Origin: Cichorium intybus
Lineage: Eukaryota > Streptophyta > Magnoliopsida > Asterales > Asteraceae
NCBI GenBank assembly: GCA_023525715.1
Contig: CM042015.1
Span: 85,508,750-85,572,749 of the forward strand
DNA: 64,000 bases
Reading direction: 5' to 3'
Shown: positions 1 to 12,297 of the stretch, one piece after another
Layout: each line of letters starts with the position of its first letter
How positions within the stretch are numbered: the first letter of the stretch is position 1
Translations under genes and position numbers: made by a program
The notes under the pieces: model-generated
What the model was told of the DNA's origin: nothing
The model's input: the letters and a program-made list of their open reading frames with translations, nothing else
The model's database searches: none

Positions 1-2004
1 TATTATATAAGAGAAAGAGGAAATGTCATATATTTGTGTGATTCAATGTGGCACAAAGAAAAAAAATCAAATTAATGTAGTAAAGATAAATCATTTATCT
101 TAGACCATATTGATTTTAATAACTTCATTTATAAGAGAAAATAGACAGATAATGATGATGATAAAGATAAATATAAAGATAAATATAATAAAAATTAAAC
201 TATTGGGTGTATATTAATCTATAGAGCTTATTGATTTTTGGTATAACCCTTACAATGTATAAATAATTTACTGCATATTTAATAACATCACAGTTTTAAT
301 TTTGTTATTTTTATTACTTTATATTATAATTTGAAATGGCCATGAAAGTATATTATAAATGCATTGTTGCATACCTTAGTTTGTTTTTCTAAATTATGAC
401 CGATTGTTCTAAAGCTATATAATAATTATGGGTTGTTTGCTAGTTGTTAAAGAGTAAGAGCTGATTGAGTTACAGTCTGATCCAGTCAAACTCATCCACC
501 GGATAAGAGGCAAATAAAAGAAACCAGAACCAAGTAAGAGGTAGTTATGATGGTATAAAATGCACTGACTTAGACCAAGACAAATGTCCTTTTACTAAAC
601 CTAGTAAAAGATATATCAAAACAGTTACTTAGTTGACTAAAAAACAAGAACACCATGACCCCCAAAGCCCTTACATAATTCCCTAATTACTGATAATAAA
701 TACAAACTTGAAATTTAGAGTGTACTGTCTGAACCCCTCCTGCATATCAGTTCCAAGTACCACTAATAATCCTTTCCCGAGTACCACTAATAATCATTTG
801 AAAAATTACATTTATTCTTACCAAATACCTTCTACTTCATCCTCCTACCAACTAAAGAGATGACATGTTGAATCTATTATTTATCTCTCAATCACCTTTC
901 TTGATTTTGACACTTGTCTTGATCCAATGAGTATAAATATTGATAAGAAGATACAAAAAAATATATAAAACCTCTCTAATCTTTTTATTGAGCGATGTTA
1001 GATTTTTACCACAGTACAAAGTAATACATTTTTATTTTATTTTAGTCGTCACACAACGTAATCTAGTTTACTTTTAAAACTCTAAACAAACTAATATACT
1101 ACTTTGTTTTACACTGCAAAGATATTCATATATTATTTGAATATATAGATTCTCGGAAAATTCCAATTCGGCAAATTTACGGATCCAAAACCCATCAAAA
1201 ATATCATCGGTATGTACAAGAGAACTATTTTGTGCGCAAGCAACCACACATGGCTTAGCTGGAGAAACACCATAGCTGTTACTTTCAAAGTTTGAGCCCT
1301 AATTTAATAACCCTTTCTCTAGCAACTTTGAAATTAATATGGATGATAACTACTCCCATTTTTTAAACAATATCATAATTACGTACACACCCTCTTGCCT
1401 CTTGGTGCCATTGTTTAAAAGATTCTCTTAATTCTAGAAAGCAATGAGTAGGTTTAACCCAAAAAGGACCCCACGTTTCGAGTTTTTCAACAAAACTAAA
1501 AGAAGGGTCTTTGGGCAGAGAGATTTTTGATTGTGTGTATTAGCAGTAAGCGACCACCATGTGCGCACCCTCTTTGACCCCTTAATTAAAGCTGGTATTT
1601 TAGGTTTTAATTTTGGAATCTTGTGGTGGGTTTTATGTCAGAGCAGCAATAATAGCTTCAAGTGGGTAGTTGTTCTTGTGCTGTGGAGGGGTTGACCTAA
1701 ATTTATTGTCTTGATTTGGCCATTTGGGTTTTTCTTATAGTTTTCTCAAGTGGGTTGGAGTTCATTTCGCTTCGCTTTCGTTTTGTAATGTGGGGTTTCT
1801 TCCGATTGATTGATGCTAGTTTTGGGGTCACGGTTTGTGAAGTTGGTTTCTGCTAGTTTGATCGAACTTTTAGGGTTCTTCGAGTGTGATCTGTGCTCTG
1901 TTGACTTCCCAAAGTGCATTGGTGAAACAGTGGGGTTTATTGTTGTCGGTGATTGAAGGTTCGCAGTTTGTAGAAGGTTTGATTTTGTTTCTTCAGCAGC
2001 AAAA
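1..2004. other. AT-rich upstream region of the NPH3-like gene
   Basis: No convincing gene is seen. The stretch is AT-rich and lies upstream of the NPH3-like start codon at 2005, so its right end (roughly 1500-2004, with long T/G-rich runs) probably holds promoter and 5' leader. A small duplication of GTACCACTAATAATC occurs near 756-800. No core promoter element can be singled out with confidence. Confidence 0.5.
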
Positions 2005-5000
2005 ATGGCTTGTATGAAGTTGGGATCCAAAGCAGATGCTTTTCAGAGACAAGGCCAAGCTTGGTATATTCTTTAATCTTTTTAAAGTTTTCTCATTCTT
2101 TCTGATCTATTATGTATATATGTGTGTATGTATATGTACATATAATATATGTATATAATATGTATATGTATCATGAGGTGCAACGAGTACTTGCCCTGTT
2201 TTGTGTGTTCTTGGTCATTAGGAGAATATTACTATGGGAAAATTTACTTGAAGTTGATGCATGATTATGATATGTTACTTGGTCCGTTGACATACATGTT
2301 AGAAAATGGTACTTAGATGGCGTTTCTTGTTGACTTAATCTGGAGTGTTTCTTTAAAATGTTATGAATTATGAGGTTCGTGGGTTTCTTATGATTTGTAA
2401 AGTGTAGATGGTTAATCATCATGACCATTGTTGAACTTAAAACCGTGTTGTGGATTGTGAAGTTTAACGTTGTGTTTTTTAGAAAATTAAAGGACCCGAA
2501 TCCATGTTGAAGTTGTTAAACGTGTTTGACCTCAAAAGTCAAAGGGAAATCTGTTTTGGCAACGGGAAAGCTTGATTGGATTGGCATTAAGATGTGTTTC
2601 TTAAGTTTACACTTTACACCACTTGTTGCAGTTGTAGAGTTTAGCTTAGTTACTATGGTACTCTCAAAATTTTTGAACAACCTGTGTTAATGCTGATTTT
2701 TAGTACTAATGTGTTTGACCTAAAAAGTCAAATGGTATGTCTGTTCTTGCCTTTTCTAGTAATTGGAACTTGATTATATTGAGGAGTGTTTTTTCAACCA
2801 GATTTTTGCAGTTGTAAAGTATAAAGAAGCCATGCCAAATTTGAAGTTTAAATTAATGTCTTTGACCTCAAAAGTCAAGGGCATGATATTTTTTTGTTGA
2901 TATAATATTGTGTAATTATGGTTTTATTTCTCGTATGCTAATTCGGACATCCAAATGTGAATATTATTGTAGGTTTTGTACAACCGGTCTCCCAAGTGAT
3001 ATTGTCGTTGAAGTAGAGGATATGTCTTTCCATCTCCATAAGGTAAGTTTTTTTACTCCATCTTACTTTGACTTTGATTGTCAAACAGACAACTAATAGT
3101 TCTAAACTTGATGTGCATAGATTTGATTTTATTAAAAGAGATGTAACTACTTATAAAAGCACATAATTGCTAAAAGTATGAAAAGAATTGATGTAAAAAT
3201 GTGAATGAATATAATGAAATTATAAATTCAGCAAGTCAAAGCTTGAAACTGAAAAGACCTTAGATAATTAATCAAGGAACTTATATGATAAAAACGATGT
3301 CATATTTTTGGGTTTAAAACAAAAGATTGAACTGATCCTAGAGTTTCAGTTTTTCTGAAAAGAAAAAAAAAACAAACCTTTTAATGTATATTGAATAAGT
3401 GCATACACAATCTCAAAACCTTTTAATGTATATTGAATAAAGCTTTGAACTTTTTAAAATATATCGAATAGAGCTTTGCTCTTTTTTGATGTATATCAAA
3501 TAGAGCTTTGAATTTTATGATGTTATCAAACAAAGCTTTGAGCTTTTTGATATATCGAATAAAGCTTTGAACTTCTTGACATACATGGAATAAATCTTTG
3601 ATTTTATTGATGCATATCTAATAAAGCTTTGAGCTATATGATGTTACCAAATAAAGCTTTTATCTTTTTGATTTATATCTAATAAAGCTTTGAACTTTTT
3701 TAATATAATCGTATAAAGCTTCGATCTTTTCGATATATATCTAATGAATCATTGGACTTTATAACATTATCAAATAAATCTTTGAACTTTGTGATGCGTA
3801 CATTTTTTACAGTTCCCTTTGCTTTCAAGAAGTGGTGTTATGGAAAGATTGATAGCGGAAGCTTCCGAACAAGAAGACAAAGTATGCACCATAACCCTCC
3901 CCAACATTCCCGGTGGGGCCAAAACATTCGAACTTGTTGCCAAATTTTGCTACGGTGTAAAACACGAAATCACCGCCTCAAATGTCGTCCACCTCCGGTG
4001 TGCCGCCGAACACCTTGAAATGACTGAAGAATACGGTGAAGACAACCTAATTTCACAAACCGAAACATTCTTCAATCAAATTGTTCTAAAAAATTGGAAA
4101 GATTCCCTAAAAGCCCTCCAAACCGTTTCCGATCTCCCACATGCCGAAGAACTCAACATCACAAAACGGTGCATTGAGTCGTTGGCGGTCAAAGCAAGCA
4201 CGGACCCGAATCTATTCGGTTGGCCCGTGGTGGACCACCGCGGGCCCATGCAGAGCCCCGGAGGTAGCGTGTTATGGAACGGGATTAGCACCGGGGCCCG
4301 CCCAAAAAACGTGAGCTCCGATTGGTGGTACGACGATGTTTCGTCCCTAAGTTTACCACTTTACAAAAGATTGATTTCGGCTATGGAATCCCGCGGGATC
4401 AAACAAGAAATCATCGCGGGGTCTCTTGAATGCTACGCGAAAAAGTACTTACCTGGGTTGACTCGCCGGAAAAGTGCTCCGGCGGGCCATCCCGCCGAGC
4501 CACCACCGGAGGAAGATCAGAAGACTTTACTCGAAGAAATCGACCGGTTACTTCCGGTCCAAAAAGGGCTTGTGTCAACGAGCTTTTTATTCGGGCTTTT
4601 ACGGACCGGGTTGATTTTACGGGCCAGCCCGGGTTGTATATCGAATTTGGAAAAAAGAATCGGGCTGCAACTTGATCAGGCAACTCTTGAGGATTTATTG
4701 ATGCCAAATTTTTCCTATTCGATGGAGACTTTGTATAATATTGATTGTGTGCAACGGATGCTTGAGCATTTTATGGCTATGGATCAGGCGACAGGTGGCG
4801 CGTCTCCTTGTTCGATTGAGGATGATGATGAACAGTTGTTGGGTTCACCATCTTTGACCCCGGTTACAATGGTGGCTAAGCTTATTGATGGCTATTTGGC
4901 TGAAGTTGCACCCGATGTTAATTTGAAGCTCCCAAAGTTTCAGTCTCTCGCGGGTGCGGTTCCCGAGTATGCTAGACCGTTGGATGATGGATTATATCGT

Positions 5001-6236
5001 GCAATTGATATTTATTTGAAGGTAAAAAAAAAGTTACTGTATGGATAACGTGCTGTCTGAATGAAATGTTCATAAAATATTTGCGAAAATGACGGCGCAC
5101 TTTGGGAAATGGAATGGAGAAATAGAGCAAACTTGTAAAAGAAGTTAGGACTTAATGGGAAAAGCATTCTTTACCTGACTTTCTCTATTAAGTCGTTTTT
5201 CCTTTATTAAGTCAAAATGAAACACTCATATATAGTTTTGTAGCTTAACAGATTTCCGGTTCCCTATACATGAGTGTTTCTTTTTGACTTAATACAGAAA
5301 GAACGACTTAATAGAGAAAGTCAGGTATATAATGCTTTTCCCATTAAGTCCTAACTTTTTTACAAGTTTGCTCTTATTGATTTATCCATTCCATTTCCCA
5401 AAGTGTGCCATCATTTTCTCAAACATTTTTTGAACAACTTAATAGGAAACAAAGAAGAAACTGGGTGTTTGTTAAATGTCTAATAAGGAAATCTTGTGAA
5501 TAACTTTAGCTTAAAACCAATGTTAATTTTCATGGAAAAAATGCAGTATATATATAAAAGATTGTGCTACCCTTTCGGTAACATTGTGAGACGGGTATTT
5601 AGAAGGGTATAATGGTCAATCTAATTCATGTTAATTTTCCGTATGCAGTCCCACCCGTGGTTAGCCGATTCAGATAGAGAACAACTCTGCAGACTCATGG
5701 ACTGCCAGAAACTATCATTAGAAGCCTGCACACATGCTGCACAGAATGAAAGATTGCCATTAAGAATCATAGTCCAAGTTCTTTTCTTTGAGCAGTTGCA
5801 GCTCCGTACATCAATCGCCGGATGTTTCTTGGTCTCAGACAATCTGGTGGACGGGTCACGGCAGTTAAGAAGCGGGGCGGTTGCCGCCCAGGAGGGCGGC
5901 GGCTGGAACACGGCGGTCAGGGAGAATCAAGTTCTGAAAGTGGGTATGGATAGCATGAGGATGAGGGTGTCTGAGCTTGAAAAAGAGTGTTCAAACATGA
6001 AGCAGGAGATTGAGAAACTTGGAAGAGGTAAGGGTGGCGGTGGCGGCGGCAGTGGCGGCGGTGGTGGTGGAAGTACGTGGGGTAATATGTCGAAGAAGTT
6101 TGGGTTTAAATTGAAGTCTCAAATGTGTAGTGCACAAGAGGGAAGTGTTAGCAAGCAGAATAATGGAAGTGCGAAGGTTGAAAAGGGTAGAGAGAAACAA
6201 CATAAACACAAGAAAGATTTGTCATGGGCAGGGTAA
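2005..6236 (+). CDS. BTB/POZ-NPH3 family protein (At1g30440-like)
   Basis: Four exons can be joined in frame: 2005-2063, 2973-3042, 3813-5021 and 5649-6236, all with GT-AG introns, giving about 641 residues. The N-terminus (MACMKLGSKADAFQRQGQAW) and the following BTB segment (GLPSDIVVEVEDMSFHLHK, then FPLLSRSGVMERL) are those of the At1g30440-type NPH3 proteins. The NPH3 domain follows from about residue 205 (DWWYDD, then LYKRLISAMESRG) and closes with the diagnostic block HPWLADSDREQLCRLMDCQK and LSLEACTHAAQNERLPLR. The C-terminus has a short heptad-like region (ENQVLKVGMDSMRMRVSELE), a Gly-rich spacer and a Lys-rich tail. Family members are plasma-membrane-linked adaptors for phototropin signalling or CUL3 ubiquitin ligases; the role of this subgroup is not established. 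The start is chosen for its AAAAATGG context and family match. Introns carry unusual repeats listed separately. The identity is firm; the precise orthologue is recalled, not searched. Confidence 0.93.
2525..2878. repeat. Three palindromic paired W-box cores in intron 1
   Basis: TTTGACCTCAAAAGTCAAA occurs at 2525-2543, with near copies at 2714-2732 and 2861-2878. Each holds a TTGAC core on both strands. Flanks are also partly repeated (TTGCAGTTGTAGAGT near 2627 and TTGCAGTTGTAAAGT near 2806), so this is a degenerate tandem repeat of roughly 150-190 bp within intron 1 of the NPH3-like gene. Regulatory use as WRKY binding sites is inference. Confidence 0.6.
3405..3790. repeat. About 31-bp intronic minisatellite
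   Basis: Roughly a dozen degenerate units of about 30-32 bp, each centred on AATAAAGCTTTGA followed by a T-rich stretch and TGATATATATC, run through intron 2 of the NPH3-like gene up to about 20 bp before the exon 3 acceptor at 3812. Many units hold a HindIII site (AAGCTT). The array is old, since units differ at many positions. Confidence 0.8.
5069..5435. mobile_element. Foldback MITE in intron 3 of the NPH3-like gene
   Basis: Two long inverted arms of about 150-165 bp (5069 to about 5232, and about 5270 to 5435) flank a short loop. Matching landmarks are GCGCACTTTGGGAAATGGAA on the left and its near complement on the right, and AAGTTAGGACTTAATGGGAA on the left against its complement on the right. 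No coding capacity. It fills most of the 627-bp intron. A relative lies in the CPSF30-like gene near 62264-62480. Target duplication was not resolved, so the superfamily is open. Confidence 0.85.
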
Positions 6237-6876
6237 AATCGGAAAAAAAAAAGATATTTGTTTGGCATTGACTAAAGTAAGGTTCGGGTAAAATGATGAT
6301 GTGGCAGTGGTATTTAAGTGTTGGTTTTTGGGGGTGTGCAAATGGCGATCATATAATTGCAAATAAGTAAATTTGACTATACAATTAGTATAATTGCTAA
6401 GCAAATATCTTTTTTTGTGTACTTGCGAGCTCCTTGTATGTTTTATTAGCTCTCTTGTTTATTATGTTTAGTTTGGGTTCTAATGTTATGTGGTCAAAGT
6501 AATTTGTAAGAAGACTTGTGTTTAGAGTAACAATGTTTGGAATTTATATTGTGGGAGGAAATTGGAAATATATATTTGGTCATTTTGTTATGACTTTATT
6601 TATTGTGTTATATTTTGATTGCTTATTTAACTTGATGCAAATAACCTCATTATTTGCCATAAATGGGGGTTTGAAAGAAAGACGATTTAGTGTTATAATA
6701 AACAAGGGTCTAATTTGACAAGTATTGAAAAGATTAAGGCCTTCAGGAACTCTGATAAATGATAATCCATTTTACACATCCGTTGAACCGTTTTATGAAC
6801 TGCCGCTGAATAGACATCTTGCTCGCGTTCTCTCGATTTGTTGATATCTCCGATCTCCGATCTAGATCCGGTAACA

Positions 6877-8753
6877 ATGGCGATGGCACCCGATGTGCTG
6901 TTCAATCTGCGAAATTACTTCTACTTGGGAGCATATCAAGCTGCCATTAACAACAGCGATGTCCCCAACCTCTCGGAAGAGGATTTAATCGAACGAGATT
7001 GCATTGTGTATAGATCCTACATCGCCCTTGGAAGCTACCAAGTATGTGATCATATCTTCTTCTATCTATTATTTCTCTCAATTGCTGTTCGATTTCATCT
7101 GTTGTAATTGTTTTGTTCTTCGATAGCTTGTGATTAATGAAGTCGATTCATCTGCGGCGACACCTCTCCAAGCCGTGAAGTTGCTCGCATTATACCTTTC
7201 CAGCCCCGATAGTAAGGTAAAATTCGTTTGATCGATCTCGTTAGCCATTTTGATCGATATTAACTTTTTTGCAATACGGACATAAGCATAGGGGCATAAT
7301 CACTATGAAACAAAACGGGAATTACATTGAAACACAAAATGTGAAATGTGCCTTCTTCTGTTCCATGAAACATACAAAATATCTCGAGGTTTCATTAAGA
7401 TTGCGATCTTCGTTGGAAGTTCTATCTTGAAATGAGGGACAGCATCACTGTGAAGTGTGAAACAAACGGAGAATTCTTCTGTCACATAGAGATTGCACTA
7501 ATTTCCATTTTTGAGATCCCATAAAACTTGGGAAGTCCTTTGTTGACAGTGCTAGTTCTAAAGTTACTATCTGCCATTATTATTGCTAAAAATACAGTAG
7601 AGTTGTTTACACAACTGAAACTATCAAATGCATTATTAATGATAGGAAAGCACAATTTCAAGTATAAAGGAGTGGTTAGGTGATGCTGCCATTGGGAACA
7701 ATCCAATACTCAGGCTTATTGCTGGGACCATATTCATGCATGAGCAGGATTACAATGAGGCTCTCAAACACACAAATTCTGGAGGGACAATGGAACTGTT
7801 GAGTCTTATTTTCCTCTTTCTCAACATTATTTATCTCTGTTATTAATCTTATTTCTTAATAGCCCCATAAAAGGTACATTCTACATTTTAATCTTACATC
7901 AGTCCCTTTCAGATATGCCTTGAATGTCCACATTTTTCTCAAGATGCACAGATCAGATTATGCTGAGAAGCAATTAAGAGTTATGCAACAGATTGATGAG
8001 GATCACACATTGACTCAGCTTGCAACTGCATGGCTTAATTTAGCTGTGGTATGTGTTTTCCTCTTTTATTCATCCTAAACTAAAATGCCATTTTCTTTTG
8101 ACTTAATTACCCTGTTTTTTTATACATATTGTACTGTTTTGTGAAGTAGGGTGGTTCGAAGATACAGGAAGCATATCTCATCTTCCAGGATTTCTCTGAG
8201 AAGTACCAAATGACTAGTTTGATCCTTAATGGGAAGGCTGTATGCTGCATGCACATGGCCAATTTTGATGAAGCTGAATCATTTTTACTAGAAGCACTCA
8301 ACAAGGTAAATTTCCAAAAAACTCTATTTACTTAGGTTCCTTTTGTCACATAGTACAATACAGTACAGAACAGAACAGAACAGGTTGTACTGCATTTGAA
8401 TTCTGACTTCATTGAACACTGAGATTGACATGATGTCAATGGGACAAAAGTTGATACGTTAATTGTGATATTTTGATTTAGGATGCGAAGGATAGAGAAA
8501 CACTGGCGAATCTGGTTGTATGCAGTCTTCATCTTGGGAAACCTTCTTCACGGTTTTTAAGGTATGCAGACTGCAGTCATTTTCGTAAATATTTTTTAAA
8601 CATTATTTATCCAGGCTGTATTCTTCTAGAAACTAAGTTTCTTTTGTTTGTTGTTGCAGTCAGTTGAAACTGTCGGATCCGGAACACATGTTACTCAAAC
8701 GGGGATTAACTGCAGAAGAGAATTTTAATAGAGCAATACAAAGTGTTGCTTGA
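6877..8753 (+). CDS. Coatomer subunit epsilon (epsilon-COP)
   Basis: Seven exons join in frame with GT-AG borders: 6877-7041, 7127-7216, 7646-7797, 7913-8048, 8150-8305, 8482-8561 and 8660-8753, giving 290 residues, the normal length for plant epsilon-COP. Family blocks are clear: LRNYFYLGAYQAAINNS near the start, TPLQAVKLLALYLS in exon 2, RLIAGTIFMHEQDYNEALKH in exon 3, AEKQLRVMQQIDEDHTLTQL in exon 4, SLILNGKAVCCMHMANFDEA in exon 5. The protein is a TPR-like helical repeat subunit of the COPI coat, acting with alpha-COP in Golgi-to-ER retrograde traffic. An upstream in-frame ATG at 6838 exists, but the ATG at 6877 fits the family N-terminus. The gene starts 640 bp after the NPH3-like stop on the same strand. 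No lesions are seen and it appears functional. Confidence 0.95.
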
Positions 8754-9696
<943 letters not shown>

Positions 9697-9882
9697 CGAT
9701 AAGTTCTTTTATATATTTGTCATAACAACAAAAAACAGTAAGAAGATAAAAGGAAAGTGAAAGGGTAGTCCCACATTCGTTTGGGCATAACAATATGATT
9801 GTGGTTTTGATGAGACTGAAAGTTTGAGGAACAGAAGCCTTAAACAGTTGATGCAAAAGCTCATATAAAAGTTTGATGTTAG

Positions 9883-9884
<2 letters not shown>

Positions 9885-9965
<81 letters not shown>
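9885..9965. repeat. (TA)n microsatellite
   Basis: About 80 bp of pure TA, abutting the left end of the TA-bounded element at 9966. Confidence 0.97.
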
Positions 9966-9969
<4 letters not shown>

Positions 9970-11203
9970 CCGGTAGGAACCGCGATAACTATTCTCGTTC
10001 AATCATTCTCTTAAGGGCAATAACATCAAACATCTTCATTCGACGTGACGCAATCATGTGCGACGCACGTCCACGGAACGAAATACGGATTCGAGGATAC
10101 AATCATATGTGACGCATGTTCGTCCAACGTGATTTAAGTGAGTTTTTTTCTCATTTTTTTTTCCTTTTTCGTTTTTTTTTATTTATTTTTTATTTTTTTT
10201 CAAAAAAAAATTATTATTATTTTTTCAATTTTTTTTATTATTTTTGATTATACTCGGTTTTTAGATTTTATATTTATTATTATTTTTGAATGCTACAGAA
10301 CTCGATTTTTAATTTTTTTTTGTTTTCTTATTTTTGATGTATATTTTTTAATTTTAAATATTTTTAATCTTAATTTTAACTTTTTTTTTCGTATTTTTAA
10401 TCTAATCATTTTGGATCAAGATATTTTTAATCATAACATTTTGGATCATAGTTTTTTTGCATCTTGGATCATAAGTTTTGAATCATTTTGTCGTTGTATG
10501 TTTTTTTTAACTCGTTTTTTGGATCATAACGACTTTTGGATCTTGAATCATAACGAATATTACATCTTGGATCATAAGTTTTGAATCATAAAACATATTT
10601 TAGTTTTAATATTTTTGGATCATATGTATTTTTTTGCTATTTTGATGAGTTTTTTTACTTAAAATATAAAAATGAACACGAAAAAAAAACTTTTTCAATT
10701 TTTTTTTTTGCAAACTTACTAATATAATATTTACAATGATCCATTAAATTTTCATAATTTTTGGATTTTTTTTAATTATTGATTTTTTATAATAATAAAA
10801 AATAAAAAAAATATTTTTTTTCCAAATTTTCATGATTGTGCTTGTTTTGTAGAGAATTAAATTTTAAGAACTTTGGTTTTTTTAGAATTTTTTTTACAAA
10901 GAAAAAAAAGTTATGGCCCAAAAACTAAGCGTGAGGAATAATAAAAACCCAGCAAACCATATAGCGACATGTGTCGCAATCTGGTGGGAGGTCTCGTTGC
11001 AATTACCATATTACCCTTATTAATTTGTATTATTCACCCAATAGTTTTGATTATTATACAAGTAGCCCCCCAAGCTTTTAAGATGTGACATTTTATTCAC
11101 ATTGAATCTTATCCACCCATTTTTCATGATTAAAGGTCCAGAATTATCCTTAAGGTTTTTACCGGATTTTGGGTTCCTACACAATCCTCCTTCTATATAT
11201 ATG
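9966..11203 (+). mobile_element. TA-bounded non-autonomous element, copy A
   Basis: Homologous in inverted orientation to the element at 32542-33616. Shared landmarks are the left block GCGATAAC...TTCTCGT...TTAAGGGCAATAAC near 9980-10025, a T-rich middle with recurring TTTTGGATCAT, and the right block with GTAGCCCCCCAAGC and CTTATCCACCCATTTTTC near 11065-11125. It is bordered on the left by (TA)n and on the right by a short TATATATAT remnant near 11195. Ends share a short inverted TAGGAACC. No coding capacity is seen despite long T-rich open frames. Confidence 0.75.
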
Positions 11204-11974
11204 GTTGGGTTCAATACAGAACCAAAAAACACCACCTAACCATAGAACCATGTTCCTAACCGTAAGATTATAATACACTCAAAATGGTATGATGGTAAAA
11301 AATATAACAACCAAATGAAATCCCTAAAATATAGGAGCATCAAATGTTACGTAGTACCGACGGTGTCGTCTTCCAGAAACGTCAGTTCCCCCGTCTTAAT
11401 CGATTGGCTGAAAATCGTCGAACCAAAATCCTTTGCTTTGGTTTTGATCGTGATTACAAGCAATTTCAAGAAACCCAAGTCGATCTCCTTCAACGACCTC
11501 ATCCTCTCCAACTCCACAATGTCAGGTGCGTTCCACCCTTGAGACAGAGTTTATCCCTGTTCTTTTCAAGGCTACAACAAACGACTATGATCTTCACTTT
11601 GTTTTTATGCATCGTATTCCTGATCATTTAATTTTATTGCCATAAAACAATTATAATTCAGCTTCAACGATGCTTCAATCGGACCCTTAATCTATCGATG
11701 ATGCTTCAATCGAAATTAAAACCAACAAACATTTTACTCGATTACAAATTTACAATCATGTGAGCAGTTCAATCAGATTGGAAAGATTAGAAGCGATGAG
11801 TGGCCGATTGATGGCGCTTGATCCAGAAGTCGGCGAGTGGCCGATTCATGAGGCTTTCAGTTAGCTGTTTTAGGGTTGAGTTGTGTCGAGATTCATCGGA
11901 AAGATAGGCCGGATTGGAAAGACTGAAAGCGGTGACCGGTGAAGCTCAAAAGATCGCATCTACGACATTCCGGG

Positions 11975-12022
<48 letters not shown>

Positions 12023-12272
12023 AGAGAGAGAGAGAGAAACATGGTAGTGGTGGTAGGATTAGGTATATTTTTATTTTTATTGTAATTATCTAAATTGATA
12101 TTGGGTTAAAAGAAAAATGAAAAAGAAATTAAAAATGATAAATTGGTCTTTTTACTGGCCAATTGACCATCAGTGCAAACTTTTGGCAACCACATGGACT
12201 TCAGCGTGAAATTTCAAAAGTTGGACTAAAAGTGAAAAAATGATAAACCTTTGGGACCAAAAATGTAATTTA
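11204..12272. other. Intergenic with (GA)n and Pack-like right end
   Basis: A GC-richer patch at 11344-11540 looks like a decayed exon but matches no family I recognise. A (GA)n run lies at about 11985-12038. The right end (12180-12270) has the 'gaccaaaa...gtaat' type sequence seen at the ends of other non-autonomous elements in this window, abutting the microsatellite that holds the Ty3 insertion. Confidence 0.4.
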
Positions 12273-12297
12273 CTATATATATATATATATATATATA
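12273..12297. repeat. (TA)n remnant left of the Ty3 insertion
   Basis: Short AT run ending in ATATA, the left copy of the putative 5-bp target duplication. The other part of the same microsatellite continues at 22035. Confidence 0.85.

Noticed and set aside
10138..10584. 148-codon Phe/Ile-rich open frame
   Set aside because: Low-complexity T-rich interior of the TA-bounded element; the homologous copy at 32542-33616 does not keep the frame.
11315..11631. Overlapping open frames with near-normal base composition
   Set aside because: Possibly a decayed exon, since coding-like text appears on either strand, but no family match could be made.
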